56,571 nucleotides of DNA from a virus: the IMG/VR virus record IMGVR_UViG_3300018877_000056, positions 1 through 56,571 of that record; one strand, written 5' to 3'. Under the pieces are notes generated by a model. The model saw nothing but the letters and a program-made list of their open reading frames with translations, was not told the origin of the DNA and made no database searches. Below, piece after piece: positions 7,931 to 14,403 of the stretch. The stretch's first letter is position 1; each line of letters begins with the position of its first letter. The translations under genes were made by a program, and so were the position numbers.

Positions 7931-8163
7931 GCAGCTCCGTCGAAGTCAGGTATTTCGATCCGGTCTTCATCCGTGCCGCCGCAAGGGCAGGGGACTACTG
8001 ACAGACCGTAGGTGTCTTGCGTGAAGATCCAGCCGCGACCCGTGCAATGCGGGCATCTACGCTCGCCCATCGTGACATTCAGGATGTCGCGGATGTCGAT
8101 TTGCTGGATTGTGATTGGCTGGGCCGCGCGACTGCGCGGACGGAAGGGGATGACCTCGCCCAT
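7927..8163 (-). CDS. Zinc-ribbon-like hypothetical protein
   Basis: A 78-aa protein (start MGEVIPFRPRSRAA) with two Cys clusters: CPHCTGRGW and, 23 residues on, CPCGGTDE. This DnaJ-like CxxCxGxG plus CxCGG pairing suggests one zinc ribbon. The GEVIPF-type N-terminus is typical of small Hyphomicrobiales proteins. The start was chosen because it lies 1 nt after the upstream stop codon. Confidence 0.65.
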   Translation of the reverse strand: MGEVIPFRPRSRAAQPITIQQIDIRDILNVTMGERRCPHCTGRGWIFTQDTYGLSVVPCPCGGTDEDRIEIPDFDGAA

Positions 8164-8164
8164 C

Positions 8165-8275
8165 TCAGTAGCCCCCGCCGAGAGCCACACAGCTGAGAGC
8201 GACAACGCCGATCAGGAACACGACGGCAAAGCCATCGCGGAGAGCTTCAAGAGTGAAGGTGGGGAGGGTCTGCAT
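8165..8275 (-). CDS. First gene of leftward operon, membrane microprotein
   Basis: A 36-aa protein, MQTLPTFTLEALRDGF followed by one hydrophobic helix (AVVFLIGVVALSCVALGG). It is the promoter-proximal gene of the leftward operon: a GGAG Shine-Dalgarno lies 8 nt before the ATG and the predicted operator-controlled promoter 30-60 nt upstream. Expressed immediately on derepression if that reading is right. Function unknown. Confidence 0.55.
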   Translation of the reverse strand: MQTLPTFTLEALRDGFAVVFLIGVVALSCVALGGGY

Positions 8276-8304
8276 GGGCTCATCTCCGGTGAGGTGATGA
8301 GCTA

Positions 8305-8358
8305 ATGATTTCGGAAAATCAGAAAGTGGTCAAGCGGCAAAATTCAGAAAATCAGAAA
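8305..8358 (-). promoter_or_regulatory. Predicted leftward early promoter PL with two repressor operators
   Basis: Read on the minus strand, TTGACC (8333-8328) is followed after exactly 17 nt by AATCAT (8310-8305). A 17-bp inverted repeat, TTTCGGA-AAA-TCAGAAA (8309-8325), fills the spacer, and a second, ATTCAGA-AAA-TCAGAAA (8342-8358), lies upstream of the -35. The centres are 33 bp apart. The same half-site and the same 33-bp spacing recur next to the repressor gene, so these are its likely operators. Confidence 0.75.
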
Positions 8359-8448
8359 TTGTTTTGCGCCTCTTATCCACAACGTGACGGGGGTCCTGTG
8401 GAAATGGAAGGCCGATCTGGACTCTTCATTAACCTCACGCCACCATGA

Positions 8449-8463
8449 GAACATAAGCAGAAC
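8449..8463 (+). promoter_or_regulatory. LexA (SOS) box, alphaproteobacterial type
   Basis: GAAC-ATAAGCA-GAAC, i.e. GTTC-N7-GTTC on the other strand, the published LexA consensus for alphaproteobacteria. It is flanked by ATGA and ATGAG, extending the symmetry. It lies 12 nt before the start of the zinc-ribbon gene, so LexA bound here would block that gene until DNA damage. Confidence 0.75.
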
Positions 8464-8474
8464 ATGAGATTGCA

Positions 8475-8726
8475 ATGGACGCAAAGCATTATGTCAGTGA
8501 GCTACGGCAGGCGAGGGCGCTGGATATCGTCTGTGAGGATTGCGGGCGGACAAGGCGCTTCCAGCGGCGTGACCTGCTTGAGCTGGATCTGGAGGGCTTT
8601 AGGAGCTTCCATCAGCTCGGGAGCAAGCTTGTCTGCAAGCATTGCCGGTCAAGGCAAGGGGCAGGGCGGAACATTTCCCTCAAGCCGCGGTGGTTCTCAC
8701 ATTTGCGGGCAACGAGGCAGCATTAG
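8475..8726 (+). CDS. SOS-controlled small zinc-ribbon protein, antirepressor candidate
   Basis: An 83-aa protein starting MDAKHYVSELRQARALD. Two CxxC pairs (VCEDCGRTRRF and VCKHCRSRQG, about 35 residues apart) frame a zinc-ribbon-like core, and the C-terminus is basic. It is the only plus-strand gene in the left half of the immunity region and starts right after a LexA box, with no strong Shine-Dalgarno. Genes in this position in other phages (e.g. tum of phage 186) are SOS-induced antirepressors; that role here is an inference from position. The alternative is a small DNA-binding regulator. Confidence 0.65.
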   Translation: MDAKHYVSELRQARALDIVCEDCGRTRRFQRRDLLELDLEGFRSFHQLGSKLVCKHCRSRQGAGRNISLKPRWFSHLRATRQH

Positions 8727-8733
8727 GCGCGAA

Positions 8734-8770
8734 GCCTCCCCATCTACCCGGCGACGGCGGATGGGGAGGC
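8734..8770 (+). terminator. Strong hairpin after zinc-ribbon gene
   Basis: GCCTCCCCATC (8734-8744) pairs perfectly with GATGGGGAGGC (8760-8770) around a 15-nt loop, starting 8 nt after the stop codon. There is no T-run, so it may act as a barrier or a processing or regulatory hairpin rather than a classical intrinsic terminator. Confidence 0.45.
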
Positions 8771-8880
8771 CTCCTGGTCTGAAGACCGGTAGGTGAAGCG
8801 GCCTTCGGAGAACTAACCCTAAAGGGGTAGGGAGCGTTTCAGCTTGGCCACAGAGCCGGGTATATTTCCAGCCTAGCAGC

Positions 8881-9108
8881 CTAGTCGTATTCCACATCGA
8901 ACTTCACCGTGCAGACGGTTGCCCCGGTCTCGTCGGTGACCCAGAGGCGCAGCTGAGTGCCCTGCCAACCCAGGCACCCGGCTCCCTTCAGAAGCTCGCC
9001 TGCTACGATGACAGCGTGGTTTCTGGCATCTTGGCTGTTCGCGAAAACAGCACCTTCTTTGTCGATGAATTCAGTCTTGTTCTGAGAGTGAAAAAAGTAA
9101 CGAGGCAT
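8881..9108 (-). CDS. DUF6894-family small protein
   Basis: A 75-aa protein with the signature N-terminus MPRYFFHSQNKTEFIDKEGA, then NSQDARNHAVIVAGELL and a closing beta strand (LRLWVTDETGATVCTVKFDV). This layout matches DUF6894, a family very common in Methylobacteriaceae and related Hyphomicrobiales, often in many copies. No function is established. The start at MPRYFF is chosen from the family; an upstream ATG exists. A second DUF6894 protein is at 54902-55129. Confidence 0.85.
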   Translation of the reverse strand: MPRYFFHSQNKTEFIDKEGAVFANSQDARNHAVIVAGELLKGAGCLGWQGTQLRLWVTDETGATVCTVKFDVEYD

Positions 9109-9188
9109 GTGCGAATAGGCAGCACAGGTAACAAATCCCGGCGCCACATATCGTAGCGCCGTCGAGGTTTCAACTCGTGCAAAGAAAA

Positions 9189-9210
9189 ACCCCGGCTTGG
9201 AAGCCGGGGT
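9189..9210 (-). terminator. Rho-independent terminator for DUF1828 operon
   Basis: ACCCCGGCTT (9189-9198) pairs with AAGCCGGGGT (9201-9210). On the minus strand the hairpin directly follows the stop codon of the DUF1828 gene and is followed by TTTTTC. A T-rich flank on the other side makes it potentially bidirectional. Confidence 0.85.
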
Positions 9211-10008
9211 TTAAGCTACGAGCTTCAGGGTTCTGCCTATTCGGTTCATTGCCGCGTTTTCATCCCCTCGGAAGATAGGCATTGTCAGATCGCGGTTCTG
9301 GGCACGCTGAAACTTGCGACGGCTTATCAACTTCATATCCGGCTCTTCTATGAGCGCAATAACAGCGAAGTCCTCGCGCTTCATCATCTGGGCTTCAGTC
9401 TGAAGTAGCAGAGCCTCATTGAGTTTGTCGTTACCATTTACAAGGTATATTGCACCTGGAATGGCCACGCCGGATTCCTTAGGACGCAAGACGAGATCGG
9501 CCGGGAACTCCGCAAAATCGTCAGAGACGATAGCCCCTTCGTCTATATTGGCGACCCTACCAAAGTGGCTTTCAAGTGCGCTGATCGCGTCCTCTCGGAA
9601 GGTCGAGCGAACAACGTCCCTTGTAAAGAGTTCTAGGTCTCGAACTCTAATCAACGAGGATAGGAAGTCCACGGTGCGCGCTGAAAGATCCTCTGCCGGG
9701 AACGGGGCCGACTTTATCTCGTAGGTCTCGCGGTCCCAGTAAGCATCTGCTTGTCTCAGGATTGCATCGAGGAGGTTCCCCCGTTGCCCCTGATCTATTG
9801 GGATATCTTTCGAAATTAAGTGGGCCAGATAGTCTCCGTCGTCTTCGATGCGGAAGCCGTCCAGCGTCTCTGTTACATAAAAGCTGATAGGATCCCCAGA
9901 ACTGTCCTTGAACGCCGAACTCACGGCAAAGCCGCTCGGCACGGGGCGAACGTCAATTGCCCCGCAGAAAGCGGCTGTCAGGTGCCGTTTAAGTTCCTCA
10001 GGCGCCAT
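9211..10008 (-). CDS. DUF1828-domain protein
   Basis: A 265-aa protein started at MAPEELKRHLTAAFCG, giving an 11-nt overlap with its partner gene. The N-terminal ~80 residues match the DUF1828 pattern: SGFAVSSAFKDSSGDPISFYV, then DGFRIEDDGDYLAHL. The C-terminal part (ADLVLRPKESGVAIPGAIYL...LLLQTEAQMM) looks like a second domain with a possible nuclease-like or sensor beta core; no catalytic triad is obvious. Bases look AT-richer than the early operons, suggesting separate acquisition. It forms a two-gene unit ended by a terminator, placed beside the repressor where lysogenic-conversion and superinfection genes often sit. Confidence 0.8.
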   Translation of the reverse strand: MAPEELKRHLTAAFCGAIDVRPVPSGFAVSSAFKDSSGDPISFYVTETLDGFRIEDDGDYLAHLISKDIPIDQGQRGNLLDAILRQADAYWDRETYEIKSAPFPAEDLSARTVDFLSSLIRVRDLELFTRDVVRSTFREDAISALESHFGRVANIDEGAIVSDDFAEFPADLVLRPKESGVAIPGAIYLVNGNDKLNEALLLQTEAQMMKREDFAVIALIEEPDMKLISRRKFQRAQNRDLTMPIFRGDENAAMNRIGRTLKLVA

Positions 10009-10507
10009 GGTTGAATAACGGTCCGTTGTCGTCTTCGATCCTAAAAAATCGCTTCGCTGCCGTCCAGAAGGTTCCCTCTGTCCAAGCATTTACGCGACGG
10101 TGAAACTGCCCGGCAGGCGGAACCCTGACTAAGTTATCTAGGCCCGATCCACCAATTTCGATCCCACATCGCTCGCAATGAGTATGAATGTGAATTCCTG
10201 GATGGCTCCCATGGTACTCAAAGCGGCCCACTACAGAGGGTCCATCAGCTGTTTCCACGATCAGGAAGGCTTTCCAGTTGTCGCGACTAGGATTGCATAT
10301 AGCAGTTAGAATATAACTCCTCACCGGTTCTTCGAGAATATGGTTATCAGCTACTCCCTCGGCACGTGCACTTCGCCACTTCCAGCCGGCTCGGATGGGT
10401 CGCGTCTTGGCAAAGATGGGGGCATGCCTAGGCGGAAGGTCGTTAATCGACCACCCGGTATCGTACCTTTCGATCTTCCGCTCGCTAACCAAATGCCGGA
10501 CGCGCAT
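9998..10507 (-). CDS. Hypothetical protein paired with DUF1828 gene
   Basis: A 169-aa protein beginning MRVRHLVSERKIERYDTGWS. A central beta region (RSYILTAICNPSRDNWKAFLIVETADG) leads to GRFEYHGSHPGIHIHTHCERCGIEIGG, with closely spaced His and Cys residues that could bind metal, and then RVNAWTEGTFWTAAKRFFRI. The F-x-x-H-G...H-x-H pattern and the partner remind me of two-gene pairs in which a ~150-aa protein (the DUF6978 kind) precedes a DUF1828 protein, but I cannot confirm this. It overlaps the DUF1828 gene by 11 nt and so is co-translated with it. Confidence 0.7.
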   Translation of the reverse strand: MRVRHLVSERKIERYDTGWSINDLPPRHAPIFAKTRPIRAGWKWRSARAEGVADNHILEEPVRSYILTAICNPSRDNWKAFLIVETADGPSVVGRFEYHGSHPGIHIHTHCERCGIEIGGSGLDNLVRVPPAGQFHRRVNAWTEGTFWTAAKRFFRIEDDNGPLFNHGA

Positions 10508-10659
10508 CTCTTGCTCAGCCTAACCACAAAGTGATGATTATTGTCTTAGCCTTGGAGCGTTCAGAGTTCCAGCGGGTCGACGTATAGAGCGCGCTCATCA
10601 CGTGTTCGCGCCTGACGCCTAAACCGGCAGCGCCTGATTATCGAGCACGGTCTCCGTTA

Positions 10660-11400
10660 TCAGACTCCCAAAAGCTCGTCTGTTGGGATCACCCGCAATA
10701 CCCTCTTAACCTGAGCCATTTCGAATTCCAGGTCTTTAGGCGGGTTGAACTGCGAGACCACAAGGCGGGTAGGGGTCTGCTTCACCAGGCGCTTGATATA
10801 GCCCTTGCCGGGTTCCCCCTCGCTCTCTCCGTGAAGCTCTACCACGACATATTCGCCTTGGCGTGGCTTCCGGTGCGGGTCTACGTAGAGCCGTTCTCCT
10901 GGCTCGAACTTGGGGAACATGCTGTCGTTCTCGACATAGAGGCAGAACACGTCTTTTCGATTAGCAATGCCAGGCGGCCGAGGCGCCATGTCGATCTGCT
11001 CACCGTTGAACCTAAAGTCGCCGTCCTCGTCTCCTCCACCTACTGCCGTGCCATAGACCGGGACATCCCGAGGGCCACCGAATCGTTGGTTGGCTGGGAC
11101 GGGCTCCGCTTTCGACAGGTCCACATTAGGTTCTTCGAGATCATCCCCGCGGGCACGAGCAGGGGCCTCATCAGGATTCTTCGACCGGAACACCGAGTAG
11201 ACAGCTTCCGAGATTAACTCTTTAGGGGCCTTAACCTCTAGATATTGCTCGATTTTTGGGATCTCTCGGGCCTTTAGCACCCTCTCGCCTTTTAGAAGGG
11301 CAGAGACAGCTGACGGCGCTCGCCCAAGGGCTTGCGCTAAGCCGGACTTGGTCTTCCCCGGCTTCTTAAGGCCTTCGCGTATCCACTCGATCTCATCCAT
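10660..11400 (-). CDS. S24-type phage repressor (CI/LexA-like)
   Basis: Master repressor of lysogeny. From MDEIEWIREG it is 246 aa. The N-terminal HTH (about residues 17-42) contains KSGLAQALGRAPSAVSALLKG. The C-terminal S24/LexA-like domain has the nucleophile Ser160 in YVENDSMFPKFEPGE and the general-base Lys203 in KGYIKRLV. The expected Ala-Gly self-cleavage bond is not evident: the linker has YGTAVGGGDED, so Ala-Val rather than Ala-Gly. The longer open frame upstream covers the operators and is not protein-like. It probably binds the TTTCNGA-N3-TCNGAAA operators on both sides. Confidence 0.93.
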   Translation of the reverse strand: MDEIEWIREGLKKPGKTKSGLAQALGRAPSAVSALLKGERVLKAREIPKIEQYLEVKAPKELISEAVYSVFRSKNPDEAPARARGDDLEEPNVDLSKAEPVPANQRFGGPRDVPVYGTAVGGGDEDGDFRFNGEQIDMAPRPPGIANRKDVFCLYVENDSMFPKFEPGERLYVDPHRKPRQGEYVVVELHGESEGEPGKGYIKRLVKQTPTRLVVSQFNPPKDLEFEMAQVKRVLRVIPTDELLGV

Positions 11401-11408
11401 CCCGCTAT

Positions 11409-11485
11409 TTTCTGCAAACCGGAAAGATTGTCTTTTATGAAAATCCGAAATTTCGCTTGACCCGAATTTCGGAAAATCAGAATAT
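11409..11485 (+). promoter_or_regulatory. Predicted rightward promoter PR and operator cluster
   Basis: Three inverted repeats of the TTTCNGA-N3-TCNGAAA type: 11467-11483 (one mismatch), 11434-11450 (one mismatch) and 11409-11425 (two symmetrical mismatches). The first two have centres 33 bp apart, as at PL. A -35 TTGACC (11457-11462) and a weak -10 GAATAT (11480-11485) with a 17-nt spacer point rightwards. The third site adjoins the repressor start codon and could mediate autorepression, as lambda OR3 does. Confidence 0.75.
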
Positions 11486-11491
11486 GCGGGC

Positions 11492-11722
11492 ATGGAACCA
11501 GCCTGCAGCATCATCAAACTCCTAGGTGGCGAGGCTGTGGTCAGTGAGATCACAGGCACCTCTTACACAGCTCCGTATCGCTGGCAGCACCCAAGGGCTC
11601 GCGGCGGTACTGGGGGCCTCATTCCTCAGCGGCATCATCCGAAGCTCTTGGCCTATGCCAAAAAACACGGGCTCAAGCTCACAGCGGAAGACTTCCTCCC
11701 ACCTTTTTCGGAGGCCGCGTGA
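11492..11722 (+). CDS. Cro-position HTH protein (carph-isopro/YdaS-like)
   Basis: First gene of the rightward early operon, 76 aa, divergent from the repressor. It carries a short HTH: IIKLLGGEAVVSEITGTSYT, then YRWQHPRARGGTGGLIPQRH and PKLLAYAKKHGL. This is the layout of Cro/YdaS-like or 'carph-isopro' regulators. The ATG is 7 nt after the predicted -10 box, so the transcript would be almost leaderless, and there is no Shine-Dalgarno. Probably the Cro counterpart that lets the lytic cycle proceed. Confidence 0.8.
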   Translation: MEPACSIIKLLGGEAVVSEITGTSYTAPYRWQHPRARGGTGGLIPQRHHPKLLAYAKKHGLKLTAEDFLPPFSEAA

Positions 11723-12012
11723 TGGTTCCTCATCTCCATGCCTCCATCAGCTCTTCCTCCCTGGCTGATGGCACCTGCGCGGGCGACCTCGTGCAACCGT
11801 CTTTGGTCGCCCGCGCCTTTCTTCTTCTCTCCACTCTTCGGCAACAGCTGCTTCAGCACGCTGCGAATGTGAGCGCGAACCTGTCTGTCGCTGGCTCCCT
11901 TCGCCTTGCTGTCTTTGCTGTCACCCATCGCTTCAGCCCCCTCGCTACGGCTGCTGTTTTCGCATCCCTCCTGTCCATCGTCATCGCAATTAATCCTGAG
12001 AACGTGGCATGA
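11719..12012 (+). CDS. Doubtful hypothetical gene in rightward operon
   Basis: A 97-aa frame whose start overlaps the Cro-position stop by 4 nt and whose stop overlaps the next start by 4 nt, exactly as an operon gene should. Its sequence (Ser/Ala/Leu-rich, with LLLSTLRQQLLQHAANVSANL and AVFASLLSIVIAI) is not clearly protein-like. An antisense frame at 11653-11928 gives a more natural charged protein (MGDSKDSKAKGASDRQVRAH). I favour the plus strand on spacing only. Confidence 0.4.
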   Translation: MMVPHLHASISSSSLADGTCAGDLVQPSLVARAFLLLSTLRQQLLQHAANVSANLSVAGSLRLAVFAVTHRFSPLATAAVFASLLSIVIAINPENVA

Positions 12013-12512
12013 ACTCTCGTTATCTCGCCCGCATCGATTACGACCGCCTGAAGAAGGCGCAAGACGAGCTGATCAGGCATCCTGAGGTCGGCGGTCCGAA
12101 GGCGGCTGCTGAAGTCACCCGCGTGGATCCAGCCCGCCTGTCCCGCTATGGGAGCCCGCACGAAACGACTAACGCGCCGGTCGACGTGATTGCGGATCTG
12201 GAAGCAAAGGCGAATGCACCCATCGTCACCCGCATTCTGGCTGACCTGCATGATTGCGACCTCGTTCCTCGTGATCGCTCCCTCAAGCAAGAAGCGGATT
12301 ACGACGAGCACGCCACCGATCTGACCCGCGCTGCATGCGCTCTGATGGTGAAGCTACAGGAAGCCCGCAGGGACGGCATTGATGCCGTGGAGCTGGTGCA
12401 GCTGGAGTCTCTCGCCGCGCAGCTGCAGATCGAGATTGCCGAGTTCAGGCGGGATGCAAAGCGCGACCTCAGCGCTCCGGTGCCAATGCGCCGGAATGGA
12501 GGTGCAGCATGA
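12009..12512 (+). CDS. CII-like phage regulator (CP76 type)
   Basis: A 167-aa protein. The N-terminal ~75 residues look like the CP76/phage CII regulator fold: LIRHPEVGGPKAAAEVTRVD, then PARLSRYGSPHETTNAPVDV and APIVTRILADLHDCDL. The remainder is helical (AALMVKLQEARRDGIDAVEL). It lies third in the rightward operon, where lambda cII lies. Probably a DNA-binding regulator that influences the lysis-lysogeny choice; the family call is from memory of the pattern. Confidence 0.7.
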   Translation: MNSRYLARIDYDRLKKAQDELIRHPEVGGPKAAAEVTRVDPARLSRYGSPHETTNAPVDVIADLEAKANAPIVTRILADLHDCDLVPRDRSLKQEADYDEHATDLTRAACALMVKLQEARRDGIDAVELVQLESLAAQLQIEIAEFRRDAKRDLSAPVPMRRNGGAA

Positions 12513-12811
12513 GCCGCCGTCTTCCTGACGAGACCATTGCCACCATCAAAACTCTTCGCGCCAAAGGCCACAGCATCAGCGAAATCCAGGCTCTCGCGAA
12601 GGTGAAGGGCAGGGGATCTGTCTACGAGCGCACGAAGGGCATTCAGCTCCCCTTCGGCCCTCTCAAGCGCGGGCCTCGGAAGAAGATCGCCTTCAACGTC
12701 TGCAAGGCGCTTCAGGACCAGGGCCTCAACTATCGCCAGATCGCCGCGCGTCTCGGCTGCGCCCATTCCGCGGTCTACCGCACCCTCAAGACCGGAAAGG
12801 CTGCAGCATGA
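12509..12811 (+). CDS. Double-HTH protein
   Basis: A 100-aa basic protein with two helix-turn-helix segments: ETIATIKTLRAKGHSISEIQ near the N-terminus and QGLNYRQIAARLGCAHSAVY at the C-terminus, the latter resolvase/sigma-like. It overlaps both neighbours by 4 nt. Likely a DNA-binding regulator or recombination accessory factor; exact role unknown. Confidence 0.75.
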   Translation: MSRRLPDETIATIKTLRAKGHSISEIQALAKVKGRGSVYERTKGIQLPFGPLKRGPRKKIAFNVCKALQDQGLNYRQIAARLGCAHSAVYRTLKTGKAAA

Positions 12812-13086
12812 GCGACGGATCGAACGTTGAGCCGGTCGCCTCCTTCATGGACCGCATCCTGCGCCTGAAGTCCGAAGAGGACCAGATTAAGGAAGACATC
12901 AAGAGCGTCTATGCCGAGGCCAAGGCTACGGGCTTCGACAAGACTGCCTTGGGCGATGCCATCGCACGCATCCGCAAGATGCAGAAGGATCCCGAGAAGC
13001 TCTCCGAACGTGAGACGATCCGTGACCTGTACCTGCAGGCCTACGAGGACGCCTCGCGTACGCATGCGCATGCGCGTGAGGACTGA
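12808..13086 (+). CDS. GapR-like DUF2312 protein
   Basis: A 92-aa protein with the DUF2312 signature: FMDRILRLKSEEDQIKEDIK, then SVYAEAKATGFDKTALGDAI and ETIRDLYLQAYED. Host members include GapR, an alphaproteobacterial nucleoid protein that encircles overtwisted DNA ahead of replication and transcription forks. It lies in the replication gene cluster, so a role in handling supercoiling during phage replication, or in competing with host GapR, is plausible. Length is close to the family's usual ~90 residues. Confidence 0.88.
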   Translation: MSDGSNVEPVASFMDRILRLKSEEDQIKEDIKSVYAEAKATGFDKTALGDAIARIRKMQKDPEKLSERETIRDLYLQAYEDASRTHAHARED

Positions 13087-13088
13087 GC

Positions 13089-13574
13089 ATGAGCGATATC
13101 TGCATCCTCGGTGTCGACCCCGGTTCATCCGGCGCAATCGCCCTCTACTGGCCGTCCGCTCCTCACATGATCATTGCCGAGGACGTGCCGACCGTTGACG
13201 GGTCGATCAATCCGGCTGCTCTGGCGCGCCGGCTGGAGGAGGCGAGACCGGCTCTTGCGATGATCGAACTGGTTGGCGCTATGCCGAAGCAGGGCGTCTC
13301 ATCCACGTTCAAGTTCGGTGTCGCGTATGGCCTGGTCCGCGGCGTCATCGGTGCCGCCTTCATCCCCATGCACCTTGTTACCCCCGGCAAGTGGAAGAAG
13401 CACTTCCGCCTGTCGTCTGACAAGGAAGAGGCGAGGGCGCTTGCAACCCGTCTCTGGCCGGCAGCGACATGCTTCTCCCGCAAGAAGGACCACGGCAGGG
13501 CCGAGGCCGCTCTCATCGCCCGCTATGCCGCTGAGACGATGTTCCGCGACTTCCAGTTCACGGAGGTGCGGTGA
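13089..13574 (+). CDS. RuvC-like Holliday junction endonuclease
   Basis: A 161-aa RNase-H-fold nuclease. The N-terminal ILGVDPGSSGAIAL supplies the first catalytic Asp, AMIELVGAMP the Glu, and KKDHGRAEAALIARYA the C-terminal acidic residues. TPGKWKKHF and DKEEARALA are typical of phage RuvC-like resolvases. It would resolve branched DNA before packaging. It overlaps the methyltransferase start by one base. Confidence 0.9.
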   Translation: MSDICILGVDPGSSGAIALYWPSAPHMIIAEDVPTVDGSINPAALARRLEEARPALAMIELVGAMPKQGVSSTFKFGVAYGLVRGVIGAAFIPMHLVTPGKWKKHFRLSSDKEEARALATRLWPAATCFSRKKDHGRAEAALIARYAAETMFRDFQFTEVR

Positions 13575-14143
13575 TGGATTGGCCCTTTGATCAGCTCCGC
13601 CCGTTTTCATACGACCTTATCATGGCTGATCCGCCGTGGCGCTTCGATACATGGAGCCTCGCGGGCAAGAAGCACAAGAGCCCGGAGTCCCACTACTCCA
13701 CGATGACGCTGGAAGAGATCAAGGCTCTGCCAGTTGGGCATCTGGCCGGCCGCGATTGCCTGCTCTGGCTGTGGGCCACGCACCCTATGCTGCCGCAGCA
13801 GCTTGAGGTGATTGCGGCGTGGGGATTCCGCTTCGTCACGTCTGGCGTGTGGGTGAAGCGCACTGTCAACGGTGGCCTCGCCTTCGGGACAGGTTACCGC
13901 CTCCGCTGTGCCTCGGAGCCCTTCCTGCTGGCAACCAATGGGGACCCGGAGACGGCTCGCAATGTCCGCACTGTCATTGAAGGGCCGCTTCGTGAGCACT
14001 CGCGTAAGCCAGATGAGGCGTTCGCAGCTGCGGAGGCGCTGATGCCCAACGCTCGCCGCCTGGAGTTGTTCAGCCGTCAATCGCGTCCTGGCTGGGATGT
14101 GTGGGGCAATGAGACCACCAAGTTCGATGAGGTGGCGGCATGA
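13574..14143 (+). CDS. MT-A70 family adenine methyltransferase
   Basis: A 189-aa DNA N6-adenine methyltransferase. The catalytic DPPW motif is in DLIMADPPWRFDTW near the N-terminus, followed by KSPESHYSTMTLEEIKALP and LLWLWATHPMLP, the conserved MT-A70 core; KPDEAFAAAEALMP and RRLELFSRQSRPGWDVWGNE close the domain. ATG at 13574 is preferred over the GTG one codon earlier. It probably modifies phage DNA against host restriction or affects host regulation. No partner restriction gene is nearby. Confidence 0.93.
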   Translation: MDWPFDQLRPFSYDLIMADPPWRFDTWSLAGKKHKSPESHYSTMTLEEIKALPVGHLAGRDCLLWLWATHPMLPQQLEVIAAWGFRFVTSGVWVKRTVNGGLAFGTGYRLRCASEPFLLATNGDPETARNVRTVIEGPLREHSRKPDEAFAAAEALMPNARRLELFSRQSRPGWDVWGNETTKFDEVAA

Positions 14144-14403
14144 GCGAACGCCCCTCTCTTGACGCACAGATTGATGCCGTCGCTTGCGACATGCTTTCCC
14201 GCCGTGGCTTCTTGGAAGCATCAGAGCGCCGCCTTCAGAGCGACCGCCTGAAGGACAGCGAGCGCCAGACGATCGAACTGGACCGCCTCAACACCCTCCG
14301 GTCTCAGCCGGCGCTTGAGGCTGCCGTCGAAACCCTCCGCTGGCTCAAGGCCAACGAAGAAGAGGTTCGCGCCTTCATCGCCAGCAAGCGAGGTGCGGCA
14401 TGA
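14140..14403 (+). CDS. Hypothetical helical phage protein
   Basis: An 87-aa, mostly helical protein (MSERPSLDAQIDAVACDMLS ... ETLRWLKANEEEVRAFIASK). It has 4-nt overlaps on both sides. No recognisable motif; function unknown. Confidence 0.7.
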   Translation: MSERPSLDAQIDAVACDMLSRRGFLEASERRLQSDRLKDSERQTIELDRLNTLRSQPALEAAVETLRWLKANEEEVRAFIASKRGAA

